Source: Haloterrigena alkaliphila
GTDB lineage: Archaea; Halobacteriota; Halobacteria; Halobacteriales; Natrialbaceae
Reading direction: 5' to 3'
DNA length: 64,000 bases
Assembly (NCBI RefSeq): GCF_017352155.2
Contig: NZ_CP071462.1
Span: forward strand, 1,798,001-1,862,000
A program made the translations under genes and the position numbers. The notes under the pieces are model-generated. The model made no database searches and was not told where the DNA came from. It was given only the letters and a program-made list of their open reading frames with translations. This document shows, one piece after another, positions 48,606 through 56,916 of this stretch (within the stretch, counting starts at the first letter, position 1; each line of letters opens with the position of its first letter).

Positions 48606-49571
48606 TTACTCGTGGATGCCCATCGCTTCGATCTGCTCCTGGTAGCGGTTCCGGATGGTCACTTCCGTGACCTGCGCGACGTCGGAGACCTCCCGCTGGG
48701 TCTTCTTCTCGTTACAGAGCAGCGAAGCCGCGTAGATCGCGGCGGCGGCGTAGCCGGTCGGCGACTTGCCCGAGAGGAGCCCCTTCTCGGTCGTCGTGGT
48801 GATGATCTCGTTGGCCTTCACCTCGACCTCCTCGGAGAGATCGAGTTCGGAACAGAACCGCGGCACGTACTGCTTCGGATCGACCGGCTCCATCTCGAGG
48901 CCGAGTTCTTGGGCGACGTAGCGATAGGTGCGCCCGATCTCCTTTCGCTCGACCCGGGAGACGGCGGCGACTTCCTCGAGCGAGCGCGGGATGCCCTCCA
49001 TCCGGCAGGCGGCGTAGAGGGTGCTCGTGGCGACGCCCTCGATCGAGCGGCCGCGGATGAGGTCCTCGTCGAGCGCCCGTCGGTACATGACGCAGGCGAC
49101 CTCGCGGACGGATCGGGGGATCCCCAGCGAGGACGCCATCCGGTCGGTTTCCGAGAGGGCGAACTGGAGGTTCCGTTCGCCGGCGTCCTTGGTTCGGATC
49201 CGTTCCTGCCACTTGCGCAGGCGGCGCATCTGGTTCCGTTTGTCCGAGGAGATCGACCGGCCGTAGGCGTCCTGGTTCTTCCAGTCGATCGAGGTCGTCA
49301 GCCCCTTGTCGTGCATCGTCTGGGTCGTCGGCGCGCCGACGCGGGACTTGTTCTGTCGTTCGGAGTGGTTGAACGCGCGCCACTCGGGTCCGTGATCGAT
49401 GTTCGTGCCCTCGACGATCAGCCCACATTGATCGCAGACGAGTTCGCCCTGATCCTCGCTTTTGATGAGCGTGCCGCCGTCACACTCGTCACACACCCGC
49501 TCGGGATTCGATTCCTTCGTTTTCTCGGTCGATTTCGGATCTCGGTTTCGCTGGCGGGTGGGGCTTTCCAT
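48606..49571 (-). CDS. tfb: Transcription initiation factor TFB
   Basis: 321 residues from ATG 49571. A zinc ribbon with C-D-E-C and C-D-Q-C spans residues 26-52, followed by the B-finger/linker ([20 protein letters not shown]). Two cyclin repeats cover about 120-210 and 215-310, each with conserved DNA-binding helices; the second ends with [22 protein letters not shown] binds TBP and the BRE and recruits RNA polymerase. Haloarchaea hold several tfb genes with different promoter preference, so the exact paralogue number is left open. Confidence 0.95.
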   Translation of the reverse strand: MESPTRQRNRDPKSTEKTKESNPERVCDECDGGTLIKSEDQGELVCDQCGLIVEGTNIDHGPEWRAFNHSERQNKSRVGAPTTQTMHDKGLTTSIDWKNQDAYGRSISSDKRNQMRRLRKWQERIRTKDAGERNLQFALSETDRMASSLGIPRSVREVACVMYRRALDEDLIRGRSIEGVATSTLYAACRMEGIPRSLEEVAAVSRVERKEIGRTYRYVAQELGLEMEPVDPKQYVPRFCSELDLSEEVEVKANEIITTTTEKGLLSGKSPTGYAAAAIYAASLLCNEKKTQREVSDVAQVTEVTIRNRYQEQIEAMGIHE

Positions 49572-49681
49572 CTCGTATAGATACCGACGGTGCAAGACCT
49601 TAAGGCCTCGCCACCGAGAGAGCGTGGTTCAACTACCCGATCGAGCGGCGTTTCGGCGCCGAAAGAGCGCGATTTGACCGT

Positions 49682-51130
49682 TCAGATGTAGCCGAGCAGG
49701 GTTCCGGCCAGCACTAGCACCCACATCGCGACGCCGGCGACCAGCATGTCGTTGAGCCGAGACTCTCGCGTCGCCCGCTTGGCCGCGCCGCCGGCGATCA
49801 GCCCGAGCGCGACGACGACGAGCATCCGCTGGAGGACGACCTCGACGGGCAGCGAGTCCACGCCGAGCATCCCGTAGTCGATCCAGATCGCCGCGGCCAG
49901 CGAGCCGGCGGCGACGAGCGCGGCGTCGAGCCGTCGGGTCAGCGTGCCCGCGACCAGATACGTCGCCGCCGGAATCCCGATCCCGATCACCGGGTAGAGG
50001 ATGGCGGCGATCTGGTGGGGCGTGAGGGTGTCGACCTGTCGCTCGAGGGCGATCCCGGCGGTCCGGACGCCGAGGAACAGCGCGAGGACGGTGACGGCGA
50101 GCGCGAGGTGACCGATCTCGAGGCGGTCGTAGGCGGCCGCGATCCGGCGCCGGTCGACGTCGGTCAGGTGGTCGTCGATGGCCTCGGGCGTCCGCCGAGA
50201 CAGGCGTTCTCCCGTGGTCTCGCCGCTGCCGGCGGCGGCGCGAACCCGTCTGCGGGCGCCGAGGCCGAGCACGATGGGGACGACGAACATACTGCGGAGG
50301 TCGACGACGGTCGCCCAGCCGTCGGCGTCCGCGGAGTTCCTGTTGTCGAGGTACACCCGTCGCACGTCCTCCTGGACGTCGATCCGCGGGTGGGCCATGA
50401 AGTCGTTCTCGACTTTCGTCTGGGCGTCCTGCGAGCCGTGGACCCGGTGGCGGAGCGTGAACCAGTCGAAGTGCTCCGAGTGGGTCTGCATGGCCACCCA
50501 CTGGTCGTCCTCGTTGGGGCTCTCGTAGAGCCGGATGTGGTAGCGCTGCCCGAAGTAGTCGCCGTCCTCGAGCTGGCGCGTCTCGGTCGTCCAGTAGCCG
50601 TTCTCGTCCGGACCGGGATCGACGTAGGCGTAGCGAGTCCCGCCGTCGGCCTGCCCCCAGTTGAGGGCTGGACCGCCGTCAAGTTCGTTCGATTCGTCGG
50701 GTTCCTCGCTGGCGTTCGTGGCGGGGTCGTCGCTCGCGTTCGGGGCGGACGTGTTGTTTTCCGTCTCGTTTTCATCGACCGTCTCGTTACCGCCTCCGTC
50801 GAGCGCGTACGTTTCCGGGCCGGCCTCCAGTTCGGACTCGTTGATCTCCGACCAGTCGCCGTCGCTCGCCTCGGTCAGCACCCGCTCGACGTCGTCGACG
50901 GAGCCGCGGACGATGACGTTGATCGGGCTCCGCTGCTGGAACCGTTCCTGCGGGCTGAGGTAGCGCCAGAACCGGCTCTCGGAGTCCTCGACGCTGGTCA
51001 TCCGCGGAGTTATCTCCCGGTCGTCGGGCGCGACGTTGTCGGTCGACGGCGAGAAGAACAGCGACGGCCCGCCGACGAAGAACACGGCGAGCGCGAGCAA
51101 CGCGAGGCCGATCACGAGCGAACGACGCAT
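49682..51130 (-). CDS. Membrane protein with external LssY-C-like domain
   Basis: 482 residues. A signal-anchor (residues 5-25) leads into an external part to about residue 290. There a disordered Asn/Glu/Thr-rich stretch (about 115-150, several N-x-T/S sites) is followed by RYHIRLYESPNEDDQWVAMQ and TLRHRVHGSQDAQTKVENDF. This resembles the LssY C-terminal domain, which is common next to PAP2-type phosphatases. Five hydrophobic segments form the C-terminal third. Function unknown; a cell-surface role is inferred from topology. Confidence 0.75.
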   Translation of the reverse strand: MRRSLVIGLALLALAVFFVGGPSLFFSPSTDNVAPDDREITPRMTSVEDSESRFWRYLSPQERFQQRSPINVIVRGSVDDVERVLTEASDGDWSEINESELEAGPETYALDGGGNETVDENETENNTSAPNASDDPATNASEEPDESNELDGGPALNWGQADGGTRYAYVDPGPDENGYWTTETRQLEDGDYFGQRYHIRLYESPNEDDQWVAMQTHSEHFDWFTLRHRVHGSQDAQTKVENDFMAHPRIDVQEDVRRVYLDNRNSADADGWATVVDLRSMFVVPIVLGLGARRRVRAAAGSGETTGERLSRRTPEAIDDHLTDVDRRRIAAAYDRLEIGHLALAVTVLALFLGVRTAGIALERQVDTLTPHQIAAILYPVIGIGIPAATYLVAGTLTRRLDAALVAAGSLAAAIWIDYGMLGVDSLPVEVVLQRMLVVVALGLIAGGAAKRATRESRLNDMLVAGVAMWVLVLAGTLLGYI

Positions 51131-51208
51131 CTCTCCTGTACTAGCGACGGGTTACATATCAATCTATGTGATTACTGTCCGACGTATCGGGCCGGCCGCG
51201 GCGACCGG

Positions 51209-51643
51209 TCAGGCGTCGACGTCCGGCCCGACGGTCAGGACGGGCGCGGGCGCCTCGCGGACGACGCGCTGGGAGACGCTACCGACGACGTTTCGCTCGT
51301 ACTCGTCACCGCTCGTTCCCATCACGATCAGGTCGACCTCGTGGTCGGCGGCGTAGTCGACGATACACTCGGCGGGGTGGCCCGTCTCGGTGGCCGTCGC
51401 CACCTCGAGGCCGCGGCCCGCCGCGTCCGTCGCGACCGAATCGATCGCGTCGCGGGCGTTGGCCCGCAGGTCGTCGCGGACCGCCTCGATGCGGTCGGCG
51501 TCGAGCACCAGAAACGCGCGGTCGTCGACGACCGAGAGGACGTGGACCGTCGCCGATCGCGTCGCCGCGATATCGAACGCGTGGGCGGCGGCGACCGTCG
51601 CCTGCTCGCCGCCGTCGGTGGGAACGAGGAGCGTCTCGTACAT
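51209..51643 (-). CDS. Universal stress protein UspA family
   Basis: 144 residues, one Usp domain. YETLLVPTDGGEQATVAAAH opens it, and the ATP-binding signature is LIVMGTSGDEYERNVVGSVS with SQRVVREAPAPVLTV, i.e. G-x2-G-x(8-9)-G-(S/T). ATP binding is likely. The family works in stress signalling by unknown means. It is a single gene. Confidence 0.93.
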   Translation of the reverse strand: MYETLLVPTDGGEQATVAAAHAFDIAATRSATVHVLSVVDDRAFLVLDADRIEAVRDDLRANARDAIDSVATDAAGRGLEVATATETGHPAECIVDYAADHEVDLIVMGTSGDEYERNVVGSVSQRVVREAPAPVLTVGPDVDA

Positions 51644-51794
51644 TGGAACCTACTCGAGACACTCGAGCGGGACGAAAAAGCGATTGCCGTCGTTCTCCCC
51701 GCGTGGGAATACCCGCCTGTCACGGTCAGCGGGGCCGTCCGACCGCTCCCGACGTCCGGCGCGGATCGGCCAGCTGGCGGTCCGCCAGCCACCG

Positions 51795-52157
51795 CTAGAC
51801 GCCCGGGACGCCGAGCGCGTCCGGCGTGACGAGGCCGAGCGTCGAGGCCGCGTAGAGGAGCGCGACCGCGACGACCCAGGCGATGACGCCGATAGCCGCC
51901 GCCGTCCCCCAGCCGCCGGGGTAGCGCCAGTTGATCACGGCGACCCAGGCGACGAGCATCAAGAGCGCGCCGAGCAGCGGGATCCAGCCGACGAAGTAGC
52001 TGGTGATCGCCCAGACGGCCGCGCCGACGAGCGCGGTGAACGCGGCGTTGGGTATTCGGGCGTCCCGATCGAGGACGAATCGGGCGCCCGCCAGTATCGC
52101 GACTGTTCCGACGACGAGGCTGAGGCCGAAGATGATCGCGGAATCGATGGCAGACAT
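51795..52157 (-). CDS. Small four-helix membrane protein
   Basis: 120 residues with four hydrophobic segments (about 8-28, 38-55, 60-77, 85-108). The last residues (TPDALGVPGV) are external or cytoplasmic. I do not recognise the family. It precedes no co-directional gene closely, but the amphi-Trp gene ends 14 bp upstream on the same strand and may be in one transcript. Confidence 0.7.
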   Translation of the reverse strand: MSAIDSAIIFGLSLVVGTVAILAGARFVLDRDARIPNAAFTALVGAAVWAITSYFVGWIPLLGALLMLVAWVAVINWRYPGGWGTAAAIGVIAWVVAVALLYAASTLGLVTPDALGVPGV

Positions 52158-52171
52158 TGGTACTCACTCCG

Positions 52172-52411
52172 TCAGGGACTCCAGCTCAGTTCGATCTCGA
52201 CCGTCTTGCGACTGCTGTGCAGCAACGAGGAGCGTTCGATGACGTCGAGCGAGAAGTCGACCTCGTCGGCCGGTGTGAGCGATATCGACCTGTTGCCGAC
52301 GTCGATGGTGATCTCCTCCGCGTCGCTACCGAACTCCTCGGAGAGGGTCGCGAGAGACGCCGCGAGTTCCGATCGCGGGAGTGTTCTGTCGGCCGTAGTC
52401 CGGTGGGCCAT
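52172..52411 (-). CDS. Amphi-Trp-like small protein
   Basis: 79 residues from ATG 52411. Pattern: an N-terminal helix with RSELAASLATLSEEFGSDAE, then alternating strands EITIDVGNRSISLTPADEVD and TVEIELSWSP, closing with a Trp. This resembles the haloarchaeal amphi-Trp domain, an abundant small module of unknown role. It is 14 bp upstream of the four-helix membrane protein gene, same strand. Confidence 0.75.
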   Translation of the reverse strand: MAHRTTADRTLPRSELAASLATLSEEFGSDAEEITIDVGNRSISLTPADEVDFSLDVIERSSLLHSSRKTVEIELSWSP

Positions 52412-52530
52412 ACCACGTCGTGACCGCGATATCCGCAAAAGTATGGGCAACGAACGGGGTCATAACGCCCATTTACTACTGAATGGGAGAGCGAACCGTC
52501 AACAGTTCCGAACTCAGACGTGCGCTGACA

Positions 52531-53679
52531 TCAGAAGAGGTTCGCCTGCTGGTAGACCGAGATCCCCTCGCTCGTGATCTCGTAGGGCTTTTTCTCGCGG
52601 GAGTGGTTCGCGTCCCGGATCTTCTGAATCTCGATCGCCAGCCGCGTCTCCCGGAAGTCGTCCGGGCGGACGTACTGCAACACGAAAACCGCGTCCGTGA
52701 GGTACTCGACGATCCCGTATCGGGAGGCGTACGGCGTCTCCTCGGCGGCCTCGCTCGTCAGCACCGCGGTGACGCCGGCCTCCTTCAGGCTCCGGGTAAA
52801 ATCGTAGATCTCGTTGCGCCGCGTCGCTCGGTCCTCGTACATCATCTCGAGCAAGGAGACCGAATCGAGGACGAGTCGGGAGGCGTCGAACTCCTCGACG
52901 AGCGTCGGCAGTTCGTTCTTGATCGACGTCAGACTGTTGGCCATCTCGATGGGGTCGACGTCGACGACCGCGAGTCGGTCCTCGGCGACGTACTCGTCGA
53001 ACGCGTACCCCTTCTCGGTCGCGCTGTTGATCACGCGCTCGCGGCTCTCCTCGAGCGTGATGAACACCGCCTTCTCGCCGTTCGCCAGCCCGTGAGCGAG
53101 AAATTGCAGTCCGAAGGTCGTCTTCCCGGTCCCGGCGCTGCCCATCGCGACGATCAGCGACCGCTCGGGGACCCCGCCCTGAATCATCCGATCGAGGCCG
53201 TCGATACCCAGATCGAGCCGGGGGAGCTCGGAGTCGACCGCCTCGTCGAAGTCGGGTTCGTCGGCCCCCTCGAGTCCGAAGTCGACGTCCGAAAAGCCGT
53301 CCGGCCCGGCGTCGTCGCCGACGGACGGCATGTCGGCGCCCTCGAGCGCCGCGCCGAAGTCGTCGTCGAACAGGCCGTCGCCCTCGTCGATTGCGCCGCC
53401 TTCGTCGTCGCTGTCGGTCGCCTCGCCGTCGGCGTCATGGTCGCTTGTCTCGCCATCGGCGGCACCCTCGAGCATCTCCCATTCGTCGGCAACGGAGGCC
53501 GCGTCGCTCGGTTCCGCTGGCGTAGCGTCGGCTTCGGATTCGGTCGCTGCGTCGTCCCTGGATTCGGCCGCCGCATCGTCACCCGACTCCGTTGGCGCGT
53601 CGTCGCTGTCCGCGAGCGCGCGTTCGAACCAGTCCTCTGTCCCGTCGCGTTCGGCGTCGGACTCGTCACTCACGGGCAT
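52531..53679 (-). CDS. KaiC/RAD55-like ATPase with long acidic N-terminus
   Basis: 382 residues from ATG 53679. The first 150 are nearly all Asp, Glu, Ser, Ala, Thr and Gly with no fold. The RecA-type domain is residues 155-382: LGIDGLDRMIQGGVPERSLI, Walker A GSAGTGKTTFGLQF, the catalytic Glu pair in VFITLEESRERVINSA, Walker B ASRLVLDSVSLLEMM and EAGVTAVLTSEAAEETPYAS. A single ATPase domain is typical of haloarchaeal RAD55/KaiC-like proteins, some of which act in signalling or motility (ArlH is a relative). No arl or che genes are near. The acidic arm is longer than usual. Confidence 0.88.
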   Translation of the reverse strand: MPVSDESDAERDGTEDWFERALADSDDAPTESGDDAAAESRDDAATESEADATPAEPSDAASVADEWEMLEGAADGETSDHDADGEATDSDDEGGAIDEGDGLFDDDFGAALEGADMPSVGDDAGPDGFSDVDFGLEGADEPDFDEAVDSELPRLDLGIDGLDRMIQGGVPERSLIVAMGSAGTGKTTFGLQFLAHGLANGEKAVFITLEESRERVINSATEKGYAFDEYVAEDRLAVVDVDPIEMANSLTSIKNELPTLVEEFDASRLVLDSVSLLEMMYEDRATRRNEIYDFTRSLKEAGVTAVLTSEAAEETPYASRYGIVEYLTDAVFVLQYVRPDDFRETRLAIEIQKIRDANHSREKKPYEITSEGISVYQQANLF

Positions 53680-53929
53680 CACCGGGGCGACCGTGCCCGA
53701 ATCCGTTCCGCTCGAGGTCGGTACCGGCACCGGACTCGGTCGTTCGTGCCCCTCTCATCGACGCGTGCGGCCGACGATTCGAGGTAGCGTCTCTCATTCG
53801 GGGTCTGCGACGCGAACGTCGCGGGATCGTTCACCTACCCGAGTGTGCCCCACCACGATGAATGTTGTTGCCGCGGGTCGGCGCCCGCGAAGGGTGGCTT
53901 TTTGCCGACGGGGCGGGTAGCCGCCGACG

Positions 53930-54790
53930 ATGGACGTCGCCGTCGGAATCGTCGCCCAGCGGAACAACGAGCGCGCACAGGGACTCGCCGCGACGCTGCT
54001 CGAGACGCTCGAGCGCGGCGGCGAAGGGGGGGAGACGGACGCGACCGCCTCGGTCGTCGTCGACGAACTGACCGGCGAGGCGATCGACGCGCCCGCCCGC
54101 CGGGTCGCCGGGATGGCCGACCGGGACCTCGTCGTGAGTATCGGCGGCGACGGCACGCTGCTGTTCGTCGCCCGCGAAATCGGTTCGACGCCGATTCTCG
54201 GCATCAACCTCGGCGAAGTCGGCTTCCTCAACGCCGTCGCGCCCGCGGACGCCGTCGACGTCGTCACCGACCTCGTCGAGACGTATCGCGAGCGCGACGC
54301 CTTCGAGGCCCGCGAACTCGATCGGCTCGCGGTCACGCCCGAGGACGCCGACTGGTCGCTCGAGCCGGCGCTCAACGAGATCGTCGTCCACGGCCCCCGC
54401 CGAGGGAACGGCGGCGGCGCGACGATCGACGTCCGGGTCGACGGCGGCCGGTACGCCGGGAGCCACGCCGACGGCGTCCTCGTGGCCACGCCGGCGGGGT
54501 CGACCGCGTACAACCTGAGCGAGCGCGGCCCGCTCGTTCACCCGCGGGCGGACGCGCTGGTCGTCACCCAGATGGCCGCCGAGGACGCGATGCCGCCGCT
54601 GGTCGTCGATCCCGACACCGAGCTCTCGATCACCGTTTCGGACGCCGACACCGCCTACGCCATCAGCGACGGCCGGAACCGTCAGCGCCTCGAGCCGCCC
54701 GCTACGGTCTCCGTCTCGATCGCCGACGACCCCGTCCGGCTCGTCGGCCCGCGGGGAGACTTCGTCGCCAGCCTCGAGAAAATCGACTAG
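53930..54790 (+). CDS. nadK: NAD kinase
   Basis: 286 residues. VVSIGGDGTLLFVARE (GGDGT motif) is near residues 67-80, then the NE-type motif EPALNEIVVHG and the conserved GVLVATPAGSTAYNLSERGP. The C-terminal beta sandwich ends FVASLEKID. It phosphorylates NAD to NADP. Length fits archaeal NadK. It is divergent from the KaiC-like gene. Confidence 0.94.
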   Translation: MDVAVGIVAQRNNERAQGLAATLLETLERGGEGGETDATASVVVDELTGEAIDAPARRVAGMADRDLVVSIGGDGTLLFVAREIGSTPILGINLGEVGFLNAVAPADAVDVVTDLVETYRERDAFEARELDRLAVTPEDADWSLEPALNEIVVHGPRRGNGGGATIDVRVDGGRYAGSHADGVLVATPAGSTAYNLSERGPLVHPRADALVVTQMAAEDAMPPLVVDPDTELSITVSDADTAYAISDGRNRQRLEPPATVSVSIADDPVRLVGPRGDFVASLEKID

Positions 54791-54814
54791 AAACGCCGAT
54801 TGCTGGGCGACCGG

Positions 54815-55459
54815 CTACCGCTGTGCACCCTGTTCCGCCCCATCGACCAGCCGCTCGAGCTGTGCTGGCGGGACGGCGCCGCGGGCGACGTGCTCGTCGT
54901 AGATGAAGGTCGGTACGCCGGTGATGCCCCGGCGCTGGGCCGCCTGAAACCGATCCTCGAGTTCGGTCCGGAGGCCGTCGTCGTCTATCGCCGATTCGAT
55001 TTCCGCGACCGGCAGGTCGACGTCTTCGGCGAGGTCCGCCAGCACGTCGATATCGCCGATGTCGCGCTCGTCCTTCCAGAGCGCCTCGTAGATCGCCTCG
55101 TCGAACGCCGCCCACTGCTCGGGGTACTCCTGCTTGACGTACCACGAGGCCTGCTGGGCCGGCAGCGAGTCGACCTCGGTGGCCAGTATCTGTGCCATCT
55201 CGACGCCGTACTCGTCCTGCAGGCGGCGGACGTTCTGCTTCGCCTGCTCGAAGTACTGCTCGTCCTTGCCGTCGTCGGCCTCGTGATCGATCGAGCCGTC
55301 GGGGTTTCGCTTCCCGCTGCGGAGGTCGAACGGCCGCCAGTCGATCACGAGCGGCTCGTCCCGGTCCTCGCGGTACTGCTCGAGGGATCGGGTCCCGAGG
55401 TAACAGAACGGGCAGACGTAATCGGCGTAGAGTTCGAGGCGGTCGGGTGAATCGGACAT
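54815..55459 (-). CDS. DsbA-family oxidoreductase (FrnE-like)
   Basis: 214 residues from ATG 55459. The thioredoxin-fold redox motif YADYVCPFCYLGTRSLEQY has C-P-F-C at about residues 15-18. The helical insertion and the final cis-Pro region GITGVPTFIYDEHVARGAVP complete a FrnE/2-hydroxychromene isomerase-type DsbA. No signal peptide, so it acts in the cytoplasm, possibly on disulfides or polyketide-like substrates. Confidence 0.9.
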   Translation of the reverse strand: MSDSPDRLELYADYVCPFCYLGTRSLEQYREDRDEPLVIDWRPFDLRSGKRNPDGSIDHEADDGKDEQYFEQAKQNVRRLQDEYGVEMAQILATEVDSLPAQQASWYVKQEYPEQWAAFDEAIYEALWKDERDIGDIDVLADLAEDVDLPVAEIESAIDDDGLRTELEDRFQAAQRRGITGVPTFIYDEHVARGAVPPAQLERLVDGAEQGAQR

Positions 55460-55590
55460 ACACCCGCTAGGCAGCGGTGACGGAAAAGCCGACGGCAACC
55501 GGAATCGGTCGCCGTATCGTGGCCGTCTCGGACGGCGGCGCCGAAGCGCTATCAGGACGGGAGAGCGCGCTCGAGACGGGAGACGACGGT

Positions 55591-55680
55591 GCGGGCGAAC
55601 GGCTCTGATTCCGGGACGCTGCGGGCAAACGGATTCCGGGACGCTGCGGGCAAACGGATTCCGGGACGCTGCGGGCGGGC
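55591..55680. repeat. 25-bp tandem repeat after the RNAP epsilon gene
   Basis: GCGGGCAAACGGATTCCGGG plus ACGCT is repeated exactly at 55621 and 55646; a 30-base variant (with a CTCTGA insertion region) precedes at 55591 and a partial unit (GCGGGC) follows at 55671. It ends 4 bases before the stop of the epsilon gene on the minus strand, so it is its 3' flank. Confidence 0.85.
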
Positions 55681-55683
55681 CGA

Positions 55684-56460
55684 TCAGGTTCCGTTGGCGC
55701 CCTCGCCGGCCGCAACGCCGCCCTCGCCGGCGTCGGTCGTTTCGGTGACGTCCGGCAGGTTGGGGTCCCGGTACGGGTTCCGGCCGTAGGCGGGGAGGTC
55801 GTCGTCGAGTTGCTCCTTGAGGACGCGCCGGAGGCGGTTCAGGCTGGTCGTGTCCAGCCCGTAGTCGGCCGCGAGGCGCTCGAACGTCTCCTCGTCGGTG
55901 ATGTCGTGGGCGCGGTACTGGCCGAACAGCTCTTCCATCCGGTCGGCCGAGAGCTGCTGGGCGTCGATGTCGTCGAGCCCGAAGTACTGCTGCCGGTCGA
56001 CGTCGACGACGTGACGGATCGCCACCAGCGCGACCTTCTCGATCGCCCGCTGGCTGCCGAACTCGGTCAGGTCGATCTCGTCCATGACGCCCAGCGCGAG
56101 GTCCCGTTGCCAGGGCGTCACGTCGAGCGCGTTACACAGCGCCTGGGTTGTCCGCAGCCGATCGAGGTGGTGGGCGCGCTCGCTGTACCCCGGCGTCGCG
56201 GCGTGCTGTTCGTCGTGGAGGCGACGGACGCTCTCGGAGAGGTCCGCCTCGGGCGACTCCGCGCGGCCGATGACGGTCGCGCTCGGCGTGACGACGCCCC
56301 ACTGGCGCACCGTCGAATCGCGCTGGACGTCGGCCCGCGAGAGCGATCCGGAGCCGGGTCGGTTCTCGAGACGGCGTTCATCGTCGTACTCGAGTCGGGG
56401 GCTGTCGCCGACGGCCGCGCGGTCGGCGTCCGGACCGGGTTCAGCACCGTCGTCTCTCAT
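55684..56460 (-). CDS. Haloarchaeal RNA polymerase subunit epsilon
   Basis: 258 residues. The first 45 residues are disordered. Conserved text follows: RDSTVRQWGVVTPSATVIGR, YSERAHHLDRLRTTQALCNA, VTPWQRDLALGVMDEIDLTE and FGSQRAIEKVALVAIRHVVD. This is the haloarchaeal protein annotated as DNA-directed RNA polymerase subunit epsilon. The two-fold helical repeats with a W-Q-R region resemble cyclin-like TFB folds. Its exact role in the polymerase is not settled. The 456-bp gap behind its start contains two copies of the five-copy element, in line for regulatory or neutral insertion. Confidence 0.85.
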   Translation of the reverse strand: MRDDGAEPGPDADRAAVGDSPRLEYDDERRLENRPGSGSLSRADVQRDSTVRQWGVVTPSATVIGRAESPEADLSESVRRLHDEQHAATPGYSERAHHLDRLRTTQALCNALDVTPWQRDLALGVMDEIDLTEFGSQRAIEKVALVAIRHVVDVDRQQYFGLDDIDAQQLSADRMEELFGQYRAHDITDEETFERLAADYGLDTTSLNRLRRVLKEQLDDDLPAYGRNPYRDPNLPDVTETTDAGEGGVAAGEGANGT

Positions 56461-56610
56461 TACCTCCCGCTCGGACCGGCAGACGGAAAAAGGCTCCTCC
56501 TAGTCGAACGGTCGCTCGGACGGACTACCAGTTCGACGAACAGGTCGGGGACCACCGGACGGAGCCGGGGCTCTCGAACTCGTCTCGGGTTTCGACGCGG
56601 CGAAAAGCTC

Positions 56611-56645
56611 CTCGTATCTTCACCTTATGACCAGAGGCACTTAAG
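56611..56645 (+). repeat. Five-copy element, copy 1 (short)
   Basis: CTCGTATCTTCACCTTATGA followed by CCAGAGGCACTTAAG, the right half of the element; the left hairpin is absent. It lies 150-185 bp upstream of the RNAP epsilon start (minus strand). The gap 56461-56916 has no gene. Confidence 0.75.
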
Positions 56646-56734
56646 GGGGGTCGCAGCGACCGGCTCGAATCGAACACGCGTCTCAGTCCGCCGGGTTCGG
56701 CCGCTGCGCGGACCGTCGGCTGGCCGTCGATGAT

Positions 56735-56793
56735 CCCTCGAGAACGACGACCTCCCGTCGTCGCTTCACCTTGTGACCGGATGCACGTGAAGC
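56735..56793 (+). repeat. Five-copy element, copy 2
   Basis: CCCTCGAGAACGACGACCTC, CCGTCGTCGCTTCACCTTGT and GACCGGATGCACGTGAAG. The hairpin ACGAC...GTCGT is intact; the CACTTAAAG end is changed to CACGTGAAG. Spacing from copy 1 is 124 bp. Confidence 0.78.
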
Positions 56794-56916
56794 GCGGTCG
56801 TTCCCCCCCGACCCAACACGGTGGTTCCGACGCTCTCGAGTCGCCGGTCGTCCGCCGTTACCGGAACATGACGCCAGCGCAATGAGAAGGTCTTACAACC
56901 GTTCCGCCGGTAACAA

